From: Methanobacteriota archaeon
GTDB lineage: Archaea; Thermoplasmatota; Thermoplasmata; RBG-16-68-12
Assembly: GCA_005878515.1 (NCBI GenBank)
Contig: VBLZ01000024.1
Location: forward strand, 1-6,213
Reading direction: 5' to 3'
DNA length: 6,213 nt
Part shown: positions 1-4,456 of the stretch, one piece after another
How positions within the stretch are numbered: the stretch's first letter is position 1
Layout of the letters: every line of letters begins with the position of its first letter
Position numbers and translations under genes: made by a program
Notes under the pieces: generated by a model
Databases searched by the model: none
The model's input: the letters and a program-made list of their open reading frames with translations, nothing else
What the model was told of the DNA's origin: nothing

Positions 1-378
1 CATCCGGATCTTGTCCGCATCGGTCGACATCGTGTACAGATGGGTGTGGAATCGCCGCCCGAACTCGTGCTTCAGAAGGCGGATGTAATGGCAGGTGCGC
101 TCGACGGCGTCGAGCGGGTCTCCGCCCGTGATGCCCGCGCCGGTCGCCTGGATCGCATGGGCTTCCTCCAGGACGTCCTCGTCCCGTGTCACGCGTTTTT
201 CGTCCGCGAAGACGACGTCCTTGTACATCTTCTCGTCGGACACGGGACAGTAGAAGCAATGGAAGGAGCAGAGACCCGTGACGAAGAGGACCATCTTCGA
301 GCCGTCGGTGCACTGACGACACCCGACCGGGAGGGCCCCGCGGGCGAATCCGCCGAACGGTCGTTCCTCAAGGCGCAC
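1..378 (-). CDS. Radical SAM protein, COG2108-like, 3' end cut by window edge
   Basis: Seen: an open minus-strand frame of 126 codons from GTG at 378 down to base 1, without a stop. It has a CxxC pair (C20, C23 in GCRQC), then KMVLFVTGLC leading into the radical SAM signature C37-x3-C41-x2-C44 (CSFHCFYC). ITGGDPL follows at about 83-89, in the place of the usual GGEP motif that contacts S-adenosylmethionine, and then HYIRLLKHEFG. Family knowledge: the three cysteines bind a [4Fe-4S] cluster that cleaves S-adenosylmethionine to a radical. This combination of an N-terminal CxxC, VLFVTGLC and ITGGDPL matches the mostly archaeal COG2108 proteins, sometimes named pyruvate-formate-lyase-activating-enzyme-related, whose substrate is unknown. 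Start: GTG 378 lies about 29 bases after a TATA-like box, which fits a leaderless message. An in-frame GTG at 417 is possible but would lie upstream of that box. The C-terminal half is outside the window. Confidence 0.88.
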   Translation of the reverse strand, partial: MRLEERPFGGFARGALPVGCRQCTDGSKMVLFVTGLCSFHCFYCPVSDEKMYKDVVFADEKRVTRDEDVLEEAHAIQATGAGITGGDPLDAVERTCHYIRLLKHEFGRRFHTHLYTMSTDADKIRM

Positions 379-401
379 GCCGCGACGAAGGGTCGGGGCG
401 G

Positions 402-407
402 GATAAA
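402..407 (-). promoter_or_regulatory. TATA-like box for the radical SAM gene
   Basis: The minus strand reads AATCTTTATCCC here, an AT-rich island inside very GC-rich DNA. The TTTATC core begins 29 bases before GTG 378. That is the spacing expected between an archaeal TATA box and a transcript starting at or just before the start codon. No Shine-Dalgarno sequence precedes GTG 378, which supports leaderless translation. Inferred from position and composition only. Confidence 0.5.
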
Positions 408-463
408 GATTCCCCACATCGGAGCCGGTGAGTGCGCGGGCGGACCTGGCCGGCTTGGCCGCG

Positions 464-481
464 TACCTCTAAGTGGAGGTA
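464..481. repeat. Palindromic repeat, downstream copy, overlapping the stop of the small gene
   Basis: An 18-base dyad with 6-base arms TACCTC and GAGGTA around a 6-base centre. It matches the palindrome at 721-742 at 17 of 18 positions and has the same orientation; the single difference is in the centre. Read on the minus strand it supplies the last codons of the small basic gene (ACC TCC ACT) and its TAG stop. It could be an operator-like site, a short hairpin at the 3' end of that transcript, or one of two direct repeats bounding a mobile cassette. It also lies about 85-100 bases upstream of the radical SAM start, so a role at that promoter is possible. Confidence 0.75.
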
Positions 482-717
482 TGACTCGCGGCGATTAGCG
501 CTTCGATCCGGGCCCGCTTCCTCGTGAATTCCTGCTCGGCCTTCCGATGATAGGCGGCCATCCGACGCAACAGCTCCGAGCGGGCCCTTTCGGAGTCGAC
601 GCGGCCGACGTATTCCTCGTTCCTCATGGACCGTCCGTGGGCTCGCTCATAGTGCCAGAAGTAGAAGTACCGCCGACCGTCGAAATTCCGAATCCGGGCA
701 CCGCAGCCGATTTCCAT
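469..717 (-). CDS. Small basic protein of unknown function bracketed by palindromes
   Basis: Not recognised as a named family. The 82-residue protein begins MEIGCGARIR, followed by an aromatic strand RRYFYFWHYE (15-24), a GR turn, and NEEYVGR (33-39). The rest, from about 42 to 76, is a highly charged, probably helical segment rich in Arg, Lys and Glu. The pattern of aromatic strand, glycine turn and YVGR or YLGK resembles short modules at the N-terminus of some archaeal Fic-like proteins and some transposases; this is a loose resemblance. The basic charge would suit nucleic-acid binding. Start: ATG 717 lies 3 bases past the upstream palindrome and 25 bases after TATACC inside it, so a leaderless message is likely. 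An in-frame ATG at 825 would add 36 low-complexity residues and ignore that promoter. The stop lies inside the second repeat copy. Self-regulation through the palindromes is an attractive guess. Confidence 0.68.
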   Translation of the reverse strand: MEIGCGARIRNFDGRRYFYFWHYERAHGRSMRNEEYVGRVDSERARSELLRRMAAYHRKAEQEFTRKRARIEALIAASHTST

Positions 718-720
718 TTC

Positions 721-742
721 TATACCTCTAAGTAGAGGTATA
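721..742. repeat. Perfect palindrome, upstream copy, probable operator
   Basis: Perfect inverted repeat: left arm TATACCTCT (721-729), centre AAGT (730-733), right arm AGAGGTATA (734-742). It ends 3 bases before the ATG of the small minus-strand gene and contains that gene's putative TATA box. A bound protein would therefore block the promoter, a common layout for archaeal repressors. Because the dyad is symmetric, a TATA sequence also faces the thiolase at 739-742. A copy differing at one base of the shared 18 occurs at 464-481. A 9-base perfect dyad with AT-rich ends is conspicuous in DNA this GC-rich. Confidence 0.8.
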
Positions 743-746
743 CTTT
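737..746 (-). promoter_or_regulatory. TATA box and BRE-like sequence of the small basic gene
   Basis: On the minus strand the sequence is GGGGAAAGTATACC. The TATACC part starts 25 bases before ATG 717, and the purine-rich GAAAG just upstream resembles a TFB recognition element. The box coincides with one arm of the palindrome, so the dyad overlaps both the TATA box and the expected transcription start. On the opposite strand TATACTTT (739-746) could serve the thiolase with a leader of about 100 bases, which is less certain. Confidence 0.5.
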
Positions 747-854
747 CCCCGGGCTTCCCTCTTCCGGTGGGAGGTGTGCGAAACTGTTTCGAGCGATTCG
801 AGGAGCGATCCACCCCGAAGTCCAAATCCCACGACGGGATGATGGCCAGCGTTC

Positions 855-861
855 GGTGAGG
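855..861 (+). promoter_or_regulatory. Ribosome binding site of the thiolase gene
   Basis: GGTGAGG lies 4 bases before ATG 866. Its GGTGA part can pair with the conserved 3' end of archaeal 16S rRNA. An in-frame TGA at 857-859 inside this site rules out any start further upstream, so it fixes the start at 866. This gene appears to carry a leader, unlike the apparently leaderless genes nearby. Confidence 0.6.
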
Positions 862-865
862 CAGA

Positions 866-2086
866 ATGACGGAAGCGGTAATTGTGGGAGCCGTCCGGAC
901 CCCGATGGGGCGTCATCACGGCAACCTGAAGGACGTGCGGCCCGATGACTTGGCGGCGCTCGTCGTCGGCGACGTGGTGCGCCGCGCGGGCCTCGACCCG
1001 GCAATCGTGGAAGAGGTCTACCTCGGCTGCGCGAACCAGGCGGGGGAGGATAACCGGAATGTCGCCCGGATGGCCGCCCTCCTGGCGGGCTTCCCGGTCT
1101 CCGTCGCCGCGGTGACCTTCAATCGCCTGTGTTCCTCCGGGCTCTCCGCGATCAACGCCGCCGCGCGGGCGATCAAGGCCGGCGAAGGCGACGTCTTCGT
1201 CGCCGGAGGCGTCGAGAGCATGAGCCGCGCACCGTTCGCGATCCCTAAGAATCTCGATGGTGGGATGGGGAACGTGACGGCCTGGGACACGACCCTCGGG
1301 TGGCGGTTCCCCAATCCGCGGCTCAAGGCGCAGTACGGAAACGACTCGATGGGCGAGACCGCCGAGAACCTGCGCGAGCGAAACCCGAAGATTTCCCGCG
1401 AGGACCAAGATCGGTTCGCCTTGGAGAGCCATCGACGGGCCATCGCCGCGATCGAAGCGGGCACGTTCGCGTCCGAGATCGTGGCCGTCCCGATCCCGCA
1501 AAAAGCGAGCGGGCCTCGCCTCGTCTCCCGGGACGAACCGCCGAGGCCGGACACGTCGCTCGAGGCCCTCGGGAAACTGCCGCCGGTCTTCCGGGAAGGC
1601 GGGACGGTGACGGCGGGGAATTCGAGCGGCATCACGGACGGCGCCGCGGCGGTCCTGATGACGAGCGACCGCAAGGCCCGCGAACTCGGTCTACGTCCGC
1701 TCGTGCGAATCGTGTCCTCCGCCGCGGCCGGCGTCGAGCCGCGGACGATGGGCCTCGGTCCCGTCCCCGCGACGCGCAAGGCCCTCCGCCGGGCGGGCCT
1801 CGACGTCGAGGACCTCGGGCTGATCGAGCTGAACGAAGCATTTGCGATCCAGGCGATTGTCGTCATGCGCGAGCTCAGCTTTCCCGCGGACATCACGAAC
1901 GTGAACGGCGGAGCGATCGCCCTCGGTCACCCGCTTGGATGCTCCGGTGCCCGGATTGTCTGCACGCTGGTCCACGAGATGGAGCGACGCGCGCCGCGCG
2001 AACGGCAGCCGTACTACGGCCTCGCGACGCTCTGCGTCGGCGTGGGGCAGGGAGAGGCGACGATCGTCGAATGGGTCGGCGAGTGA
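866..2086 (+). CDS. Thiolase (acetyl-CoA acetyltransferase / 3-ketoacyl-CoA thiolase)
   Basis: Catalyses reversible thiolysis or condensation of acyl-CoA: two acetyl-CoA to acetoacetyl-CoA, or cleavage of 3-ketoacyl-CoA. Seen: 406 residues, a normal length for the type I/II thiolase fold. The catalytic residues are all present: nucleophile Cys89 in NRLCSSGL, NEAF at 323-326, His355 in GGAIALGHPLGCSGAR, and Cys390 in TLCVGVGQG. The N-terminal AVIVGAVRTPMGR and the GGVESMSRAPF segment are typical of the bacterial-type degradative/biosynthetic group (PaaJ, PcaF, FadA, AtoB). Archaeal mevalonate-pathway thiolases are more divergent and usually sit beside HMG-CoA synthase and a DUF35 zinc protein, none of which is here. 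No beta-oxidation partner gene is adjacent, so chain-length preference and direction cannot be told. The product is probably a cytoplasmic tetramer, by family. The gene may have come from bacteria, but a tree would be needed to say so. Confidence 0.95.
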   Translation: MTEAVIVGAVRTPMGRHHGNLKDVRPDDLAALVVGDVVRRAGLDPAIVEEVYLGCANQAGEDNRNVARMAALLAGFPVSVAAVTFNRLCSSGLSAINAAARAIKAGEGDVFVAGGVESMSRAPFAIPKNLDGGMGNVTAWDTTLGWRFPNPRLKAQYGNDSMGETAENLRERNPKISREDQDRFALESHRRAIAAIEAGTFASEIVAVPIPQKASGPRLVSRDEPPRPDTSLEALGKLPPVFREGGTVTAGNSSGITDGAAAVLMTSDRKARELGLRPLVRIVSSAAAGVEPRTMGLGPVPATRKALRRAGLDVEDLGLIELNEAFAIQAIVVMRELSFPADITNVNGGAIALGHPLGCSGARIVCTLVHEMERRAPRERQPYYGLATLCVGVGQGEATIVEWVGE

Positions 2087-2114
2087 CGCGGGCGACGCGC
2101 AATCGAGTCGGGAG

Positions 2115-2121
2115 TTCTTTT
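2115..2121 (+). terminator. Short T-rich tract after the thiolase
   Basis: TTCTTTT follows the thiolase stop by about 28 bases. Archaeal transcription often ends at T tracts without a hairpin. The tract is short and interrupted, and is noted mainly because T runs are rare in this GC-rich DNA. It precedes the end of the convergent SRPBCC gene at 2129. Confidence 0.25.
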
Positions 2122-2128
2122 GGACCGG

Positions 2129-2587
2129 CTACGCGTACGTCGGGACGCTCGACTCGAGGAATTCCTTCAGGGACGCGAGCGCTCCATTCCAGTAACCGCT
2201 CCAGTCTCCCGGGACCGGCACGGGGGATCGATGCAGGAGATGGACGAACGTCTCGGGGCCTTTCGGGCTGAGCTCGTAGGCCACGCTTGTTTCGACCGGT
2301 CCGCCATCGTGGGCGACGGGCCACATGAACGATAACGTCCCGGGGCCGTCGATCGCCGTGATCGAACCTTCGACCCGGCCGTCGGTGAGCGTCCCCTCGT
2401 ACCGACCGCCGAGTTCGGCCTCGACCCGGGGATCGTCCGCCCACCACTGGACGAGCTGCGCCGGATCTAGGAGGGCCTCGAAGACGCGCGGGATGGGGGC
2501 GCGAATCGTGACCCTGGCATCGGCGAGGAGGACGCTGCGCGGGGCGGCCGGTTTCGGGGCGCTCGGGGTGGCGCTGGGGGCGGACAT
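2129..2587 (-). CDS. SRPBCC superfamily protein, AHSA1-like
   Basis: A 152-residue protein with the features of the START/Bet v 1-like (SRPBCC) fold, AHSA1 branch. ADARVTIRAPIPRVFEALLDPAQLVQWWADD (23-52) is the first strand and helix pair, with the usual W-W/A turn. GGRYEGTLTDGRVEGSITAID (60-80) gives the strands, and GDWSGYWNGALASLKEFLE (127-145) is the long C-terminal helix with its typical tryptophan and leucine pattern. Members bind hydrophobic ligands in a deep pocket or act as Hsp90 co-factors; no substrate can be assigned here. The first 20 or so residues are rich in Ala, Pro and Ser and probably disordered. Start: ATG 2587 is preferred because ATTATAC lies about 30 bases upstream. A TTG five codons earlier is possible. 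The gene runs toward the thiolase, 42 bases away, and has its own promoter rather than depending on the membrane-protein gene 51 bases upstream. Confidence 0.87.
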   Translation of the reverse strand: MSAPSATPSAPKPAAPRSVLLADARVTIRAPIPRVFEALLDPAQLVQWWADDPRVEAELGGRYEGTLTDGRVEGSITAIDGPGTLSFMWPVAHDGGPVETSVAYELSPKGPETFVHLLHRSPVPVPGDWSGYWNGALASLKEFLESSVPTYA

Positions 2588-2613
2588 GCGCTCGGTTCGC
2601 AAACGGCATCGGC

Positions 2614-2620
2614 GTATAAT
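2614..2620 (-). promoter_or_regulatory. TATA box of the SRPBCC gene
   Basis: The minus strand reads ACATTATACGCC, a good match to an archaeal TATA box. Its core begins about 32 bases before ATG 2587, predicting a leader of only a few bases. It lies in the 51-base gap after the membrane zinc-ribbon gene, so the two genes are likely transcribed separately, at least in part. Confidence 0.5.
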
Positions 2621-2638
2621 GTTGGCGGCGCGATTCTC

Positions 2639-2914
2639 TCAGAGCGGATTCTTGCACCGGGCGCAGACGAGGCGGCAGTCCTGCTTGCACTCTAGGCAGG
2701 TTCCGTGGAGGAACCGTTCGCGGACCGGCGCGTGATGGCAGTCGCTCACCGCGGTGACCATGTGTCCGCAATAGTCGCACAGGTGCTGGACCGGTTTCTT
2801 GCCGGCGACGTACCGCTGGTAGGCCATCAGGATGCCGAGGACGAGGACCAGCGCTCCGATGATCACCCCAACCATCCAGCACTGGAGGCTTCCGTCATCC
2901 TGGAAGGGGAGCAT
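2639..2914 (-). CDS. Small membrane protein with cysteine-rich zinc-ribbon-like tail
   Basis: No named family recognised. A short acidic N-terminus (residues 1-11) is followed by one hydrophobic segment, WMVGVIIGALVLVLGILMAY (13-32), then basic residues R34, K39 and K40. By the positive-inside rule this puts the tail in the cytoplasm. The tail holds C46-x2-C49, C59-H60-H61, C73-x2-C76, C80, and C84-x2-C87, enough ligands for one or two zinc sites. The arrangement suggests a membrane-tethered zinc ribbon or treble-clef-like domain. Such domains may bind protein, RNA or DNA, and no specific role can be assigned. Start is uncertain. ATG 2914 gives 91 residues. An in-frame GTG at 2932 lies about 28 bases after a TATA-like box and would suit a leaderless message, adding six residues. 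The gene is divergent from the secreted repeat protein and shares its upstream region. Confidence 0.72.
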   Translation of the reverse strand: MLPFQDDGSLQCWMVGVIIGALVLVLGILMAYQRYVAGKKPVQHLCDYCGHMVTAVSDCHHAPVRERFLHGTCLECKQDCRLVCARCKNPL

Positions 2915-2956
2915 GGACCAGGGGGTGGGCACGGCCCCCGATGTCGGGTTCTCGTT

Positions 2957-2964
2957 CAAATACT
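2957..2964 (-). promoter_or_regulatory. TATA-like box of the membrane zinc-ribbon gene
   Basis: The minus strand reads CAGTATTTGAAC, an AT-rich patch in the divergent intergenic region. From its core to GTG 2932 is about 30 bases, and to ATG 2914 about 48. The distance therefore favours the GTG as the start of a leaderless transcript, or ATG 2914 with a leader of roughly 18 bases. Confidence 0.35.
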
Positions 2965-3015
2965 GAGCGGTGGGAATATCGGCCGTTAGAGGAAAGCCGA
3001 ACGAGAAACGCGTTG

Positions 3016-3022
3016 TGATATC
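3016..3022 (+). promoter_or_regulatory. TATA-like element of the secreted repeat protein
   Basis: TGATATC lies about 36 bases before ATG 3054, predicting a transcript start near 3045. A GGTG at 3045-3048, 5 bases before the ATG, could act as a weak ribosome binding site if the leader includes it. The match to a TATA consensus is modest. Confidence 0.3.
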
Positions 3023-3053
3023 CTCCCCGCCATCTACGTCGGGCGGTGCGAAC

Positions 3054-4430
3054 ATGATGCTGACGGGTCGAACGATCGTCTTGCTCGTCACGATGGCCCT
3101 GGCGACCGGCGGCGCGGCCTTCGGCCTGCACGCCCTCATCGGTGCGGCCGGCGACGTCGGCACGGACTACGGCCTCGACACGAATGGGAACGGGACGTTC
3201 GATTGGCTCGTGGTCGAGGCGCAAGTCGCCCTCCCCCAAGCCGGGACCTGGGACATCTCGGCCGACCTGTCGAGTCCCAACCCGCCGCCGAGCGGATCGT
3301 GCGGCTACGGCGCGCCCCCGCCGGTGGGGATCCTCGCGCCGGGAACCTCCCCGATTCCCTACGCATATCCCATCGCATACGTGTACGAGCGATACTTCTT
3401 CACCGACGGAACCCAGACCGTCCGGATGGCGTTCGTGGGAACGGACATCGCCCGCAGCGGGGTCGACGGGCCGTACCACGTCCACGCCCGTCTGTCGATC
3501 GGCGGCCTCCCATTCATGACGCTGCGACCGATCGGCGACTGGGGCGGCCCGGTCGTGGAATGGAACTACACGACGAAGGCATATTCGGCCTCGCAGTTCG
3601 AGCAGCCCGTACGGCCTGCGACCTTCACCGGCGGTCACACGGATTCCGCGGTCGACCTCGACGCGGACGGCCTCGCTGACTTCCTCGAGCTCCGGGCCGA
3701 CGTGCACGTGAACCTGGCCGGCCACTACACCTTAAGCGGATACCTCTCGAAGGGCGCAGGCACGACCGTCGTCCGGTTCATCGCGTCCGCGTATCGGGAC
3801 TTTGACTTGGCGACGACCGACACGAGCGTCGTCTTGCGGTTCCGTGGGGACCAGATCCTCCAGGCCGGCGTCGACGGTCCGTGGGACTTCAGCCTCACGC
3901 TGTACTACGCCCCGCTCGCCTACGCGAGGGGCAACGCGACGCCGGGCCCGATCGGCACGATCCTGCCGCCCCAGCCGGCTTACTATCCGGAAACGCTGTG
4001 CGGGACGACTTCGACGTATCGGGCCGCGGACTTCGACCCGACCGTGGAGCTCGTCCGGTATACCGGCCGATTCCAGGAAGTCACTCCCGATCGGAACGGG
4101 GACGGCACGTTCGATGCGCTCCTCATTCGAGCGGAGGTCGAGGTGTTCGCGACGGCGAGCTTCGACTTGTCGGGACTGCTCGCGGCGGCGTCCGGGTCTC
4201 CGGAGATCGCGAAGTCCTTCGGCCAGGTGTGCTTGCAACAGGGAACACAGTGGGCGGAGTTCTCGTTCGCCGGTCCGAACATCCCCGCGGCGGGGATTGA
4301 CGGCCCGTACCAGGCCACGTTGTCGATCACCCCCACGGCGCGAGGCATCGACCCCACGACGACGTACACGACGATGGCGTACCACGCGACCGACTTCGAC
4401 GCAAACTCGACCGGCCCCGCGCAACCCTAA
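3054..4430 (+). CDS. Secreted protein with three tandem beta-rich Asp/Gly-loop modules
   Basis: A 458-residue protein. Residues 1-31 form a likely signal peptide: short basic start, then IVLLVTMALATGGAAFGL. The rest is three diverged copies of one module. Each starts with an Asp/Asn/Gly loop of calcium-binding look: D42-TNGNG-TFD50, D201-LDADG-LAD209, D346-RNGDG-TFD354. Strands with alternating hydrophobic residues follow, then F-x-G...AGVDGP (GVDGP at 136-140 and 272-276, GIDGP at 414-418). Modules end in a (T)TxAY..(A/S)xxF pattern. Similar repeats occur in large extracellular proteins of archaea, from memory. Calcium binding is inferred from the loops only. No C-terminal membrane anchor or sorting signal is visible, and the protein ends soon after the third module, so it is probably released or held by other surface proteins. 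Cys83, Cys316 and Cys393 are the only cysteines. ATG 3057 is an equivalent start; a GTG at 2970 would bury the signal peptide. Confidence 0.83.
   Translation: MMLTGRTIVLLVTMALATGGAAFGLHALIGAAGDVGTDYGLDTNGNGTFDWLVVEAQVALPQAGTWDISADLSSPNPPPSGSCGYGAPPPVGILAPGTSPIPYAYPIAYVYERYFFTDGTQTVRMAFVGTDIARSGVDGPYHVHARLSIGGLPFMTLRPIGDWGGPVVEWNYTTKAYSASQFEQPVRPATFTGGHTDSAVDLDADGLADFLELRADVHVNLAGHYTLSGYLSKGAGTTVVRFIASAYRDFDLATTDTSVVLRFRGDQILQAGVDGPWDFSLTLYYAPLAYARGNATPGPIGTILPPQPAYYPETLCGTTSTYRAADFDPTVELVRYTGRFQEVTPDRNGDGTFDALLIRAEVEVFATASFDLSGLLAAASGSPEIAKSFGQVCLQQGTQWAEFSFAGPNIPAAGIDGPYQATLSITPTARGIDPTTTYTTMAYHATDFDANSTGPAQP
3153..4403 (+). repeat. Three tandem protein modules encoded in the secreted-protein gene
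   Basis: Approximate modules by residue: 34-183, 190-329 and 335-450. Aligned landmarks are the Asp-rich loop followed by D-x-L, an A-x-V-x-V strand, a DLSG/LSG/DIS strand, the GVDGP turn and the closing AY or YRA..F motif. From the first loop Asp to the DGP Asp is 96, 73 and 70 residues, so module 1 carries an insertion of about 25 residues (Pro/Gly-rich, around 75-105). Copies are diverged at the DNA level, so the duplication is old. Confidence 0.75.
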
Positions 4431-4456
4431 AGCGCCCGGATTCCGTCCCGCCCGGG

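Noticed and set aside
40..498. Plus-strand open frame opposite the radical SAM gene
   Set aside because: The opposite strand carries the CxxxCxxC signature and COG2108-like motifs; this frame has none.
464..742. Reading the two dyads as a two-unit CRISPR array
   Set aside because: Only two copies, short and palindromic, separated by a coding frame rather than a spacer of 25-45 bases, and no cas gene nearby.
718..825. Upstream extension of the small basic gene to ATG 825
   Set aside because: It would translate through the palindrome and its TATA box and add a low-complexity tail. ATG 717 fits the promoter spacing.
728..1501. Minus-strand open frame of 257 codons antisense to the thiolase
   Set aside because: It lies opposite a thiolase with a full set of catalytic motifs, its composition is Arg/Gly/His-rich, and no domain is recognisable.
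1300..2271. Plus-strand open frame of 323 codons overlapping the thiolase
   Set aside because: Arg/Pro/Gly-rich out-of-frame reading of the thiolase and of the SRPBCC antisense strand, without any motif.
1893..2882. Minus-strand open frame of 329 codons across the thiolase end, SRPBCC and zinc-ribbon genes
   Set aside because: It shares its strand with two better-supported genes in another frame and reads as low-complexity Arg/Pro.
2970..3053. Upstream extension of the secreted protein to GTG 2970
   Set aside because: It would place 28 hydrophilic residues before an otherwise clean signal peptide. ATG 3054 or 3057 fits better.
2915..3163. Longer N-terminus for the membrane zinc-ribbon protein (starts at 3163 or about 3055)
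   Set aside because: It would overlap the start and signal peptide of the divergent secreted-protein gene and cross both predicted promoters.
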